A stretch of DNA of 54,951 nt from Bacteroidales bacterium. GTDB lineage: Bacteria; Bacteroidota; Bacteroidia; Bacteroidales; GCA-2748055. Numbering within the stretch: the stretch's first letter is position 1; each line of letters starts with the position of its first letter. The stretch spans positions 1 to 54,951 of the forward strand of contig JAOZUK010000015.1 in the NCBI GenBank assembly GCA_029938715.1. Reading direction: 5' to 3'. The notes under the pieces were generated by a model. It had not been told where the DNA came from and did no database searches. It was given only the letters and a program-made list of their open reading frames with translations. The translations under genes were made by a program, and so were the position numbers. Shown here in pieces: positions 27,101 through 35,490 of this stretch.

Positions 27101-27429
27101 GCAGTAACCACTACTTCGTCAAGCTCCATAGAAGTAGATTCAAGAACTACATCAACTATTGTCTTTCCTTCCAGAGCAATTTCTTGGGTAAGCATACCCA
27201 CGAAACTGAACATCAGCGTGACTGATGCATCAGGAGCAGTAATTGAATAATTCCCTTCAAAATCTGTTACAGCACCAATTGTAGTACCTCGTACCACAAC
27301 CGATACGCCGGGTAGCGCGGTACCGTCATCGGCACCTGTCACATGACCCGTAACTTGCACTCCCTGGGCCTGCAAGAGACTAAATCCTGCAAACAGAAGA
27401 AGTGACAATACGAAAACAAATCTTTTCAT
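24193..27429 (-). CDS. SusC/RagA-family TonB-linked outer-membrane protein (unit C)
   Basis: TonB-dependent 22-strand importer. The 1078 residues comprise a signal peptide (about 1-21, KRFVFVLSLLLFAGFSLLQAQ), a carboxypeptidase-regulatory-like domain (about 24-105: VTGADDGTALPGVSVVVRGTT), the plug with the SusC signature around 110-230 (SGRVSGVQVKAP, LYVIDGVPVDNSNY, VLKGAAASALYGSRAANGVI), then the long barrel ending in KTFGINVKLNF. It is followed by its SusD partner 25 bases later. Its signal peptide and regulatory domain are very close to those of SusC-B, indicating paralogy. Substrate is not readable. It is transcribed from a promoter with a -33 and -7 match at 27482-27511. Confidence 0.97.
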   Translation of the reverse strand: MKRFVFVLSLLLFAGFSLLQAQGVQVTGHVTGADDGTALPGVSVVVRGTTIGAVTDFEGNYSITAPDASVTLMFSFVGMLTQEIALEGKTIVDVVLESTSMELDEVVVTALGVSREKKSLGYSVQEVDGDEVSGTAQSNFAASLSGRVSGVQVKAPNTMGGSSNVLIRGSTSITGNNQPLYVIDGVPVDNSNYATGSDGWGGYDYGNVAQDINPNDIESISVLKGAAASALYGSRAANGVILVTTKKGKTRKGIGVSVNSNFMVGSIDKSTLPQQQFEYGANYGPFYEDPTKNFFYGDVDGDGTNDLIVPTSEDASWGAKFDPNLMVVHWDALDPAADNYGEKRPWMAPPEGNRMPSFFENSTIWVNTVAFDGGNRDGRFRLSYTNHDESGILPNSELKKNTVNFSGSYNFGKKLTVSANVTYNNQKTTGRMGTGYDGGNVMQSFGQWFQTNVDFERLQEYESPTGLHRTWNYRYWTPDNLTPIFFDNPYWVRYKNYNDDYRNRVLGYVSADYKFSDWLTMTLRSSIDTYADVQNERIAMGSTDTPSFTTRQRNLMESNTDLMLKFNENFGNISLTGLVGANYRHRQQQRITGNTVGGLVVPELYTVSNSVSPMNVTEYLGILGEQSLYGNVSVGYGGFVYIEGTARMDQSSTLKSINPDADDTYFYPSIAGTLLIHELGGLKDVTWMNYLKLRLNYAKVGAATGVYRTISTYDQGTNWGNMALFSVAGTLQNPNLRPEFTNSIELGLEAYFFESRLGIDLAVYQTNSFDQIFDVPVSRASGYNRMFVNGGEMENRGLEVALHLVPVKTANFTWNIDVNWFTNQNTVVSLAEGVTSLQLMSAWDVKITAAEGEPYGTIKGTDYVYTDGKTTVMDNGYLMVGDDPLAVLGNVQPDWNMGIANRLSWKGLSLYALVDMQSGGDIYSINTKYGQATGVYAETVGNNPKGNPMRDPVDEGGGNIFEGAVFEDGTPNDVYVPAYRWGRYWYYNNSPTARYVFDASYVKLRELSLTYSLPASVLGNGVIRGVDIALVGRNLWIISKNVEHFDPEVILTAGNRQGIEQGAYPTVKTFGINVKLNF

Positions 27430-27489
27430 AGATTAAAGTTTTAGGTTTATTAAGTAATTAGCAATAGACTCTATACGCTGCCAAATCTA
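27430..27489 (-). promoter_or_regulatory. Conserved SusC leader (unit C)
   Basis: On the minus strand, directly before the ATG, lies TAAACCTAAAACTTTAATCT; about 18 bases further up is AGAGTC, then the -7 element. The same arrangement precedes SusC-B and SusC-A, with the -7 element 53-54 bases from each ATG. Confidence 0.75.
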
Positions 27490-27511
27490 TAAAAAAAATA
27501 TCAATTACAAA
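27482..27511 (-). promoter_or_regulatory. Promoter of SusCD unit C (-33 TTTG, -7 TAGATTTG)
   Basis: The minus strand has TTTG (27511-27508), 18 bases, then TAGATTTG (27489-27482), close to the Bacteroidota TTTG-N19-TAnnTTTG promoter. Predicted transcription start is near 27475, giving a leader of about 46 bases. Confidence 0.65.
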
Positions 27512-28010
27512 ATAAACCTCTTTCAATCCTGGTAAGCTTTGCAGACGTATTTGTTTAAACAATTCATTTTCTTGAATGAATACCTTTAGAAAGAAATGCT
27601 AAAAGAATCCAGTGAATTGTATTGCCATATGAAAACGCATTATTAAATCAGAGTCAAAAAATTGATGGGACATAAGAAAACACTTATTTATCATAATATG
27701 CAGATATTCTAATCTTTACAGGAGCTAGCAGGTGAGAATCATGCTCATTAGATGATGGCAGACCATGTGGGAAATGTGGTCTACCCTGTCCTGTTTTCAA
27801 ATGATCCGGGTCTGAAGCTTCCTGCCTTCCTGTATTAAATTTATTACCTAAAGAAGTTAAAAAAACAGGATGCAACCTCATTAAACAGGGAATTGTGCTC
27901 AGATGCGGATTGCAATTTTAACAATATATAAATAACGTTTTTATGAATAAAAGGTAAATATGGGTAGCAATCCTATCTGTTTTTTTAGTATAGCATACCA
28001 TAATATAGAA
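27512..28010. other. Long A/T-rich spacer, no supported gene
   Basis: About 500 bases between the SusCD-C promoter and the terminator of the preceding unit. I see no tRNA, no convincing ORF (a 65-codon minus-strand frame at 27684-27881 has no coding signs) and no repeat family. A 7-bp inverted repeat (ATTCATT/AATGAAT, 27562-27581) is present just upstream of the promoter and could be a regulator site. Confidence 0.5.
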
Positions 28011-28041
28011 GCGGGGCTGCCCCAGATAGTGGCAGCCCCGC
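28011..28041 (-). terminator. Hairpin terminator after unit B
   Basis: Stem GCGGGGCTGCC (28011-28021) / GGCAGCCCCGC (28031-28041), 11 perfect pairs, 9-base loop, 25 bases beyond the stop of the lipoprotein gene. The following T-tract is weak (TTCTATATT on the minus strand). Confidence 0.8.
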
Positions 28042-28066
28042 TCTAATAATTACGATCAGAAAATAA

Positions 28067-28933
28067 CTACTTCAGCGTAATGTTCTCAATGAACTCATAG
28101 TTCAGTGGTCCACCACCCTGAATAAACACATAATCAATAATCAGGGTTTTCTTGCAGTTATCCCATTTCCCCGTACCTTCTACAGAATAAGCGGGTTGTG
28201 GGTCGCCATTCCATGTGGTTGTCATGTAGGGTTGTTCTTCAATAACCAGCGTCCCATCGGGATTCATGGTCACCTCCACAGGAGTCTGGGTGATTACAAT
28301 CTCACCCCACCAGTCTGTCATCCATCCTACGCCAAGTCCATCGATCATAAATTTCTCTCCTTCAAGGAAAGTGATCACTTCAGTGGGATAATTCCAGCTA
28401 TCGAAACCCGTCCATGCACCCACCAGCTCATTCAAGTCTGTAAGGGGACAAAACTTGATCCGCAGCATGTCATAGTTCAGCTGATTTGCAGAAGAAGCTT
28501 CTGCTCCACCAGCGTCCATATTCAACACAAGCTTAAGGGTTTCATCTTCAGGCATTTTATCCGCAATTGCGGTCATCTGAACTGAACCTGAAGTTTTACC
28601 TGCTGGTATAGTAATGGTGCTGGATGACAGTGTATACATGTCGCTTGTCAACGTGGAAGAGGGATCAGCCACCAGGTTCACAGTCACATCAGTGGCCTGA
28701 GGTGCACCCAACAGAGCCACTCCAACGGTGGTCTCAATATTTGTAGGCTGACCTGCTGGGTCAATGGCTGTTTCATAGCTCGCAGTGGCATTCAGAAACT
28801 GGATATAATATGTTGCATTGTTCTTGTCATAGCTATTGGTCATGGCATCCCAGTTGGAAAGAGTTTCCTCACATGATGACAATACCAATCCTCCTATGAC
28901 AAAGATCAAAACGTATCTAATGATATTTTTCAT
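28067..28933 (-). CDS. SusCD-associated surface-type lipoprotein (Calx-beta/DUF1735-like N-terminal part)
   Basis: A 288-residue lipoprotein that I place only by style. It has a lipoprotein signal (about 1-21, LVLSSCEE). The N-terminal region (about 40-150) looks like the beta-sandwich of DUF1735/Calx-beta proteins common in SusCD operons (VGVALLGAPQATDVTVNLVADPSSTL, then ITIPAGKTSGSVQMTAIAD). The C-terminal half has a WTGFDSWNYPTEVITFLEGEK stretch and a GTGKWDNCKKTLIIDYV segment typical of Bacteroidota beta-sandwich surface proteins. It is third in unit B, 34 bases after SusD-B, so it probably binds the same ligand (inference). Confidence 0.75.
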   Translation of the reverse strand: MKNIIRYVLIFVIGGLVLSSCEETLSNWDAMTNSYDKNNATYYIQFLNATASYETAIDPAGQPTNIETTVGVALLGAPQATDVTVNLVADPSSTLTSDMYTLSSSTITIPAGKTSGSVQMTAIADKMPEDETLKLVLNMDAGGAEASSANQLNYDMLRIKFCPLTDLNELVGAWTGFDSWNYPTEVITFLEGEKFMIDGLGVGWMTDWWGEIVITQTPVEVTMNPDGTLVIEEQPYMTTTWNGDPQPAYSVEGTGKWDNCKKTLIIDYVFIQGGGPLNYEFIENITLK

Positions 28934-28967
28934 AATTGCTTTCTGTTTAATATTAATGTATCATGTT

Positions 28968-30362
28968 CTACTTATCCCACCAGACTGGAACGATAATGGA
29001 TCCAATAGAAGGTACATTATCCGCATTGTAGATAATCTCTCCCTGCGCATAAGGGAACCTTCTGGGGATTTCAGTCTTAGTTGCACCAGTGGCCAGTGAA
29101 AGGGATGGAAAGCCGGTCCTTCTCCAATCGGAAAAAGGTTGAATCTGACCAACCAGAGCAATTCGCTTCTGCATGATGATCTTCTCAAGGGTAATGGTTC
29201 CAGCACTCTCGCTGTCGATGTTGGTACTGAACCAATCGTCATCTATATCACCGGTAATCTGGATTAAAGAAGCTCTTACAGCGGCCTTATAGGCTTCGAC
29301 AGCACGATCGGCATCTCCGCTCATCAAAGCTGCTTCAGCTTCTATAAACTTAACCTCGGCATATGAGATAAGTACAATGGGTGAAGTTTGTGAAGCCAGG
29401 TAAGCTCCCGGAGGAGAAGCGGCTTCAATTTCACCAGCTGGCGGACTACCGCTAATCCCACCCTCATCATCGTCACCATAAAGGGCGGAAATCCGGGGGT
29501 CTGAAGTTGCCTCCAATTCATCCAGGAAAGTCTGGCACATGCGGACATCGCCCCTTTCAACCATAAACTGATTCAACGGATTTGGATTGGCGGACTCAAA
29601 CGGCACCAACATGTTGTCGGCATTTGAAGCAAGTGCGTCACCAATCAGAGCCAGGGCCCCGGTATAAGAAGTCGCACCGTTTACATTGGAGAGCTGCAAT
29701 GTTGCACGGGCTTTGATTGCATATGCTGCCATTATCCAGGCATCAGCATCACCACCATATACTACATCCCCGTCAATACCAACAGGTTCTTCAGAAGAAG
29801 CCAGGTCCATCATGGCCTCATCCAGCAGTGTAAAGATGGAACCGTACACCACCTCCTGGCTGTCATACACGGGTTCTAACACATTGTCGGTACCACGCAA
29901 TGCTTCCAGATAGGGAACATCCCCAAACAGGTCTGTAGCAATACCAAGGGTATATGCAAGCATGACCTTTGCCATTCCTGCATTGTGGGGCGAGCCTTCT
30001 GCTACCGCCTTATCAAGCAGGATTTTAGCATTGATCAGGGCATCGGTATATACAGAACCCCAGTAATTATCTACATCTGCTGCAGTGAGCTGGTATCTGG
30101 CCTGTGTATGCGACTGCCTTGCAACACCATCATACAATTGCATCCAGATATTGACAGGTCGAGCACCATCGTTTCCAAGAATGCTGAAACCTATAGATTG
30201 CTGAATGGCCGGCACAAGGAGTGACATCGGTACATCAGCCGGAGCATCGGGATCCACATTTAATTCGGGATCAATCCATTCACAGGATGCTATAAAAGCG
30301 ACCAATGTAATCATCAATCCGACTTTTAGGATCCTATGAATTTTGAAATCTTTCTTTTTCAT
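28968..30362 (-). CDS. SusD/RagB-like nutrient-binding lipoprotein (unit B)
   Basis: SusD-like type 2 outer-membrane lipoprotein, 464 residues. The signal ends at the lipobox FIASCEW near residue 27. The mature N-terminus is the familiar PELNVDPDAPADVPMSLLVPAIQQ, then TPR-like helices (ALINAKILLDKAVAEGSPHNAGMAKVMLAYTLGIATDLFGDVPYLEAL). The C-terminal part contains the FIEAEAALMSGDADRAVEAYKAAV helical pair used for SusC contact in the family. It follows SusC-B by 34 bases and is followed by the extra lipoprotein. Confidence 0.92.
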   Translation of the reverse strand: MKKKDFKIHRILKVGLMITLVAFIASCEWIDPELNVDPDAPADVPMSLLVPAIQQSIGFSILGNDGARPVNIWMQLYDGVARQSHTQARYQLTAADVDNYWGSVYTDALINAKILLDKAVAEGSPHNAGMAKVMLAYTLGIATDLFGDVPYLEALRGTDNVLEPVYDSQEVVYGSIFTLLDEAMMDLASSEEPVGIDGDVVYGGDADAWIMAAYAIKARATLQLSNVNGATSYTGALALIGDALASNADNMLVPFESANPNPLNQFMVERGDVRMCQTFLDELEATSDPRISALYGDDDEGGISGSPPAGEIEAASPPGAYLASQTSPIVLISYAEVKFIEAEAALMSGDADRAVEAYKAAVRASLIQITGDIDDDWFSTNIDSESAGTITLEKIIMQKRIALVGQIQPFSDWRRTGFPSLSLATGATKTEIPRRFPYAQGEIIYNADNVPSIGSIIVPVWWDK

Positions 30363-30396
30363 ATGTTCTATTTTTTATTTTTCTATCAAATTACCT

Positions 30397-33300
30397 CTAG
30401 AATGTCAACTTCACACCAACAGTGTAAGTCTTGGTCCCGGGCATGTTAAAATAGTCCATACCCTGTCCGTTGATGGCTCCCTGCAGGTTAGTTTCAGGAT
30501 CAATACCTGAATAAGGAGTGCTTAACCAGAGGTTTCTTCCAGTGAAATAGACTTCGGCATACTGGAATACCTTTTTCTGAGTTGGAATAGAGTAGGCAAG
30601 CGTAATCTCACGCAACCGTACCCAGTCAGCAGGTTCCATTGAGGCAGTTTGAGCACCACCACCAAAGTTACTTCCAAATCCTTCAAACCAGTCTTCATCA
30701 AGTACAACCGGTGACACATTCTCAACAGAAGATGAAACAGGATTTCCATCTCCATCAACGCTGCCATAAACACCATCAAATACAACCAGGTTCTCTTCCG
30801 GAGTTAAATCAAAATCGATGGTTCCTTCCGGGGTATAAAAAACCTCCCGGTTGGCGGTACGCTCATGAACACCAAAGTAGTTCATGGCAAAACCGGTACC
30901 ATTGTACATCCATCCGCCTTTCTTAATATCAATCAGGAAGGACAAACGAACTCCTTTATAACTGAATGTATTCATAATGTTGGCTGTCCAGTCGGGATTA
31001 ACATCTCCAACAGGTACCATTTGCCTGGTATCGGTCATCGGGTATCCATCCCTGTATGCATCGGAAGGATCGTCGTTAATCAATACAGCATTGGTCTCTG
31101 GATCCCTGTACCAGTCATTTCCGTAAATACTACCGTACTCACGACCTGCCACAGCCCTTGTCTGGGGAATGGTAAAACCACCCAGTGCAATACTCTCTAC
31201 ACCCTCGGCAAGGGATAGAACGGTGTTGGTCATTTTGGTGAAGTTAGCCAGGATATCCCAGTTGAAGTCACCCTGGAAGACACTGGCATTAAGAGTCACC
31301 TCATATCCTACTGATTCCATAGTGGCCGCATTCAAATAGAGTGAGCCATACCCTGAAGACTCAGGAATAGGCACATTCAGCAAAAGGTCTGAGTTGGTGT
31401 TATTGAAATAAGAGAGATCCAAACCGATCCTGTTGTTGAGGAACCGAAGGTCGATTCCCACTTCAAAGGAGGCCATTGACTCGTGCTGTAGATCGGGATT
31501 TCCAAGTCCGTAACCCACCTCGAAGCCTGTTGTGCCCATATAGGGGAATGAAACCCCATCGGTCCATCCATCTCCTGCACCTGCTCCGTAAAAGTAGTTG
31601 GTGGTGTTATAAGGAGTTGCAATGTTGGCAATCTGTGCCCATGATCCCCGAATTTTTCCGAAGGACAAAACACTGTTGCCTTTGAGGGCTCCAAGCTCAG
31701 TAAATACAAATCCTAAACTAACTGACGGGTAGAACGCAGAGAGGTTCTGTTCCGGCATGGTGGTAGCCCAGTCATTTCGGCCTGTGGCACCCAGGAAAAG
31801 CATGTCTTTGTAAGCCAATTGGATATCAGCAAAAACAGCCATGGTACGGTAACCCCATCTGCTCACACCAGTCTGGTTGTCGGATGAATTGTTCAGCTGA
31901 TAAAAGCCAGGAATCTCAAGTCCGATGGCATCACCAAACAGATTCCGTGTTCCGGTATCAAACATGTTGTGACCAAGGGTAACGCTGGCATCAAAATCAC
32001 CAAAGGACTTATGGAAGTTCAGCAACAGGTCTGAGTTAAACTGTTGCGAAGTATAAGTCCTCTCTTCGACAGCACCCTGAGGTTTGGTCCTGGAATTAAT
32101 GGCAATTATGTCTTTCTTGGACTGGGTATAGGTATCAATACCCACATTGTATGAGGCACTGAACCAGTCTGTGAAGGTAAAGTTCAGAACCATATTTCCA
32201 ATGAAACGGTTAACGTTGTCTTCCAGGCCATTCTTATTAACGGTCCAGTAGGGGTTGTCATAACCTCCACCGTTTCTGTAGGTACGCTGTGTTCCATCTG
32301 GAAACTCATACCCTGCACTGTTATCAAACGAAGGGGGAGTCCTTAACAAACCAAGCATCACACCGGAAGTATTGGAACCCTGCTGGATCTGATTTGCCCT
32401 GGAGTTTGTATAAGCCATATTGGTCGAAACCTTCACCCAATTGGTAAGCCTGGCCGAAGAATTCAATCTGATATTGGTCCTTCCGTAACTTGAATTGGGA
32501 ACAATACCTGATTGCTCGATGTCGGCAATGGAGAAATAATAACTGGCTTTGTCATTGCCAGAGGTGATTCCCAACCTGTTGTTGAAGGTCATTCCCGTTT
32601 GGAAAAAGTCATAGGGATCATACATCCTGGCCTGCTCTCCGGTGGCAGTGGGATCGTCTTTAGAAACCAATCTTCCATACTGGTCCCACTTGTAATCGGT
32701 ATCGCCGTCGTAGGACATGGAATTTACATCTGGTCCCCATGAACGCTGGTGTCCACCAATCCATGCTCCGTTGTTCCCCTGGACAAACTGACTTTGCCTT
32801 CCCGGAAGCTGGGAAACCTGGTCAAAGCCCACAGAAGAATGGAAATCAACCTCCATCTTCTGAGCGCCCCGTTTACCACTCTTGGTGGTAATAATGATAG
32901 CACCATTGGCAGCACGCAATCCATACAGCGCAGTTGCTGCCCCACCCTTCAGAACAGTCATTGAAGCAATGTCCTCGGGGTTGATATCAATACTACGACT
33001 TGAATTACCAGTACCACCAACAGTTGTACCGGTCCTGTTTGTAGTTGCAGTACCACCCCGGCCTGTAACAATGGGCATTCCATCAATAATAAACAGTGGC
33101 TGGTTGTTTCCAGTGATGGAAGCAGCTCCACGGATGGTCATATAAGTGGATGCACCTGGAGAACCTGATGAACTGGTAACAGTTACACCAGCGGTCCTTC
33201 CGGAAATTGCATTCACAATGTCAGAAGTGTTTGACTTTGAAATCTCTTCTGCATCGACCGATTGTACATTGTAACCCAGTGATTTTTCGGTCCGGGTCAT

Positions 33301-33636
33301 ACCCAGTGCTGTTACAACTACTTCGTCAAGTTCTGTTGAAGAGGGTTCAAGTACCACATCAATCACCGATTGACCAGCCAGTGGTACGGCCTGGGAAATC
33401 ATACCCACAAAGCTGAACATCAGGTTAGCTGATGCTTCAGGCACAGTGATTGAATAATTTCCTTCGAAATCTGTCACGGCACCAATCGTTGTGCCTTGCA
33501 CAACAACAGATACCCCGGGAAGTGGAGAGCCATCTTCGGCACTGGTCACATTACCCGTAACTTGTACACCCTGTGCCTGTAATAGGTTTAATCCTACAAA
33601 CAACAGGAGTGACAATACGAAAATAAATCTTTTCAT
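30397..33636 (-). CDS. SusC/RagA-family TonB-linked outer-membrane protein (unit B)
   Basis: 1079 residues with the full SusC layout: signal peptide (KRFIFVLSLLLFVGLNLLQAQ), carboxypeptidase-regulatory-like domain (TSAEDGSPLPGVSVVVQGTT), plug with LFIIDGMPIV and VLKGGAATALYGLRAANGAI, and a barrel ending in YTVGVKLTF. Its first 110 residues are nearly the same as SusC-C, so the two derive from a duplication; the barrels differ more. A leader with the same TAAACCTAAAACCTTGATCT block and a TAGATTTG -7 element (33689-33696) precedes it. Its SusD partner is 34 bases downstream. Import substrate unknown. Confidence 0.97.
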   Translation of the reverse strand: MKRFIFVLSLLLFVGLNLLQAQGVQVTGNVTSAEDGSPLPGVSVVVQGTTIGAVTDFEGNYSITVPEASANLMFSFVGMISQAVPLAGQSVIDVVLEPSSTELDEVVVTALGMTRTEKSLGYNVQSVDAEEISKSNTSDIVNAISGRTAGVTVTSSSGSPGASTYMTIRGAASITGNNQPLFIIDGMPIVTGRGGTATTNRTGTTVGGTGNSSRSIDINPEDIASMTVLKGGAATALYGLRAANGAIIITTKSGKRGAQKMEVDFHSSVGFDQVSQLPGRQSQFVQGNNGAWIGGHQRSWGPDVNSMSYDGDTDYKWDQYGRLVSKDDPTATGEQARMYDPYDFFQTGMTFNNRLGITSGNDKASYYFSIADIEQSGIVPNSSYGRTNIRLNSSARLTNWVKVSTNMAYTNSRANQIQQGSNTSGVMLGLLRTPPSFDNSAGYEFPDGTQRTYRNGGGYDNPYWTVNKNGLEDNVNRFIGNMVLNFTFTDWFSASYNVGIDTYTQSKKDIIAINSRTKPQGAVEERTYTSQQFNSDLLLNFHKSFGDFDASVTLGHNMFDTGTRNLFGDAIGLEIPGFYQLNNSSDNQTGVSRWGYRTMAVFADIQLAYKDMLFLGATGRNDWATTMPEQNLSAFYPSVSLGFVFTELGALKGNSVLSFGKIRGSWAQIANIATPYNTTNYFYGAGAGDGWTDGVSFPYMGTTGFEVGYGLGNPDLQHESMASFEVGIDLRFLNNRIGLDLSYFNNTNSDLLLNVPIPESSGYGSLYLNAATMESVGYEVTLNASVFQGDFNWDILANFTKMTNTVLSLAEGVESIALGGFTIPQTRAVAGREYGSIYGNDWYRDPETNAVLINDDPSDAYRDGYPMTDTRQMVPVGDVNPDWTANIMNTFSYKGVRLSFLIDIKKGGWMYNGTGFAMNYFGVHERTANREVFYTPEGTIDFDLTPEENLVVFDGVYGSVDGDGNPVSSSVENVSPVVLDEDWFEGFGSNFGGGAQTASMEPADWVRLREITLAYSIPTQKKVFQYAEVYFTGRNLWLSTPYSGIDPETNLQGAINGQGMDYFNMPGTKTYTVGVKLTF

Positions 33637-33696
33637 AGATCAAGGTTTTAGGTTTAAAAAGTATTTAGTTATTGACTCTTTATAAAGCCAAATCTA
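33637..33696 (-). promoter_or_regulatory. Conserved SusC leader and -7 element (unit B)
   Basis: The minus strand has TAGATTTG at 33696-33689, a full -7 match, then AGAGTC and the conserved TAAACCTAAAACCTTGATCT block up to the ATG. The -33 box is not clear (TTG at spacing 16 or TTTG at 23). The rest of the 33697-33935 gap shows nothing further. Confidence 0.65.
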
Positions 33697-33935
33697 TGAA
33701 AAAAATCGAAACCAAGAAACAAACAGATCTCAATATTGACGGGCTATACAGGTGGATTGGACTGTCTGATCATCGACTGGTCTGTTAAATTGCTTCTCAG
33801 ACATTCGGCACAACCATCACTTATATTACTGTAGTATAGGTTATTACGTGGTTTTTTATGAAAGTAGGCATCTTCGAACAGGCCCTGGTCAATACCTATT
33901 TAGAAACATATTTTTCCATAACAGGGACCCAAAAG

Positions 33936-33961
33936 AAATAGGGGGCACAAACCCCCTATTT
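33936..33961 (-). terminator. Hairpin terminator after unit A
   Basis: Stem AAATAGGGGG (33936-33945) / CCCCCTATTT (33952-33961), ten perfect pairs and a 6-base loop, 35 bases beyond the SusD-A stop. Reads well as an intrinsic-type terminator. Confidence 0.88.
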
Positions 33962-33996
33962 AGTATTATTATCAAGAATAACTATATCAAACAGAC

Positions 33997-35469
33997 CTAG
34001 TCCACCTGATCTGCATCGGTTATCATGTCATTGGCATCGATCTCATACTGTGGAACACGCCAGTTGAACATGTAGGAATTTGCATCCAAATCGGTAGTCA
34101 GACAGAGTGTGGGATCGTGGTCGGTTCTGTCGAGAGGAATCTTCCACCTCTTAATATCAAACAGGCCAAATCCTTCACCCCAGAGTTCAAGCCTTCGCTG
34201 CAGTCTGATCTCCTGAACAAGTGCATCACCTGTACTGGAGGTAGATGATCCCGGATCACGGGCTTCGAGGATAGCATTAACAGCAGCCTGGGCCACGCCA
34301 TCCTGTCCGGCTTCAGCCGCAGCTTCAGCTTCAATCAGGTACATTTCAGCTGCACGCATCATGATGTAGTCAGCTGCCCAGGACGGAGTGGTAAACTTAT
34401 AAGAAACTAAACCCGGTACGGGTGTTCCCCAGGGATCAAGAACTGTTGTGTCTCCCGGCTCTACAAAAAGAGCCCTCCGAATATCGGTATCTGGAATAGT
34501 ATCATACAGATATTGAGGCATCTGCTTCTGTAATCCAAGGCTAGCATAAGAGAGCCTTAATGGATCCATATGACTAAACCAGGAAGCATAAATGGTGGAT
34601 TGTTCATCATTTATGTCAAATCCCCACATCCATTCTCCTACTGAGAAATCGTTGAATCCACCTGTCATCTCATCATTGCTCATAAGAGGATAACCAGCCC
34701 TTGCAGCCTGTGCCATGGAAATGGCAGAAGTCCAATCCTCCATATTCAGTGCTGCACGTGCTCTGATTCCCTGTGCCACCTGAATATCCACATAAGACTT
34801 GGCAGGTCGGCCCACGCCGGCAGAAGAGAACAGTGCAATGGCATCATCCAAATCCTTTACAATTGCGTCATACACCTCTCCAACTGTGGAAATTCCCATA
34901 TGCTCTTCTGAAGACTCAAGCTTCAATGGAACGCAGGGAGCAGATTCATTCCCCACATAGGTGGGAGCATGATACTGCGCAAGCCACAGGTAAGCATGAG
35001 CGCGAGTGGTCAGAGCCTGGGCCTTAAGCCAGTCTCTTTCATACTGTTCACCCATTACCTCATCTACCTCCTCAATAATTACATTGGAATTATAGATAAT
35101 GTCATAATTGAGGTTGTAAGAGATACTTGCTGTGGAGTTATCAGTTACCTGTCCACGTCCTGTGTAGTTGTAGTCGGTGATAAACCAGCCATAACCACGT
35201 GAATATACTTTCATATCGTGACCCATCAGATCGGCCTTCAGTCCAAGGGTTCTGTATCCCCAGTCGTCGTGACGGCCGTTACCAAGCTGGTTCCATGAAT
35301 ACATCCATCGGTAGATCCCGTTCATGGCCACTTCGGCTCCCTCAGTGGTCTCGAAAATCACATCTTTAGAAACTGCGTCGGTAGGCGCGGTATCCAGGTA
35401 CTCCTCACTGCAGGAGCCCAACAATACCACCGATAAACCGATCAACAGATAAGATTTTATTCTTTTCAT
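33997..35469 (-). CDS. SusD/RagB family nutrient-binding lipoprotein (unit A)
   Basis: Canonical RagB/SusD-type lipoprotein of 490 residues. The lipobox is LLGSCSE near residue 20, followed by the family start EYLDTAPTDAVSKDVIFETTEGAEVAMNGIYRWMY. TPR-like segments include LKAQALTTRAHAYLWLAQYHAPTYVG; near the C-terminus are EMYLIEAEAAAEAGQDGVAQAAVNAILEARDPGS and IRLQRRLELWGEGFGLFDIKRWK, the classic SusD C-terminal signature. I chose the ATG at 35469 (MKRIKSYL); one at 35478 is also in frame. It belongs to the other SusD branch than units B and C, so the three units are not simple copies. It follows SusC-A by 21 bases. Confidence 0.94.
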   Translation of the reverse strand: MKRIKSYLLIGLSVVLLGSCSEEYLDTAPTDAVSKDVIFETTEGAEVAMNGIYRWMYSWNQLGNGRHDDWGYRTLGLKADLMGHDMKVYSRGYGWFITDYNYTGRGQVTDNSTASISYNLNYDIIYNSNVIIEEVDEVMGEQYERDWLKAQALTTRAHAYLWLAQYHAPTYVGNESAPCVPLKLESSEEHMGISTVGEVYDAIVKDLDDAIALFSSAGVGRPAKSYVDIQVAQGIRARAALNMEDWTSAISMAQAARAGYPLMSNDEMTGGFNDFSVGEWMWGFDINDEQSTIYASWFSHMDPLRLSYASLGLQKQMPQYLYDTIPDTDIRRALFVEPGDTTVLDPWGTPVPGLVSYKFTTPSWAADYIMMRAAEMYLIEAEAAAEAGQDGVAQAAVNAILEARDPGSSTSSTGDALVQEIRLQRRLELWGEGFGLFDIKRWKIPLDRTDHDPTLCLTTDLDANSYMFNWRVPQYEIDANDMITDADQVD

Positions 35470-35490
35470 AATTATCATCTTTTACGTTGA

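Noticed and set aside
27684-27881. 65-codon minus-strand reading frame in the long spacer
   Set aside because: No recognisable domain, signal or ribosome-binding context; composition does not look coding. Treated as a chance frame.
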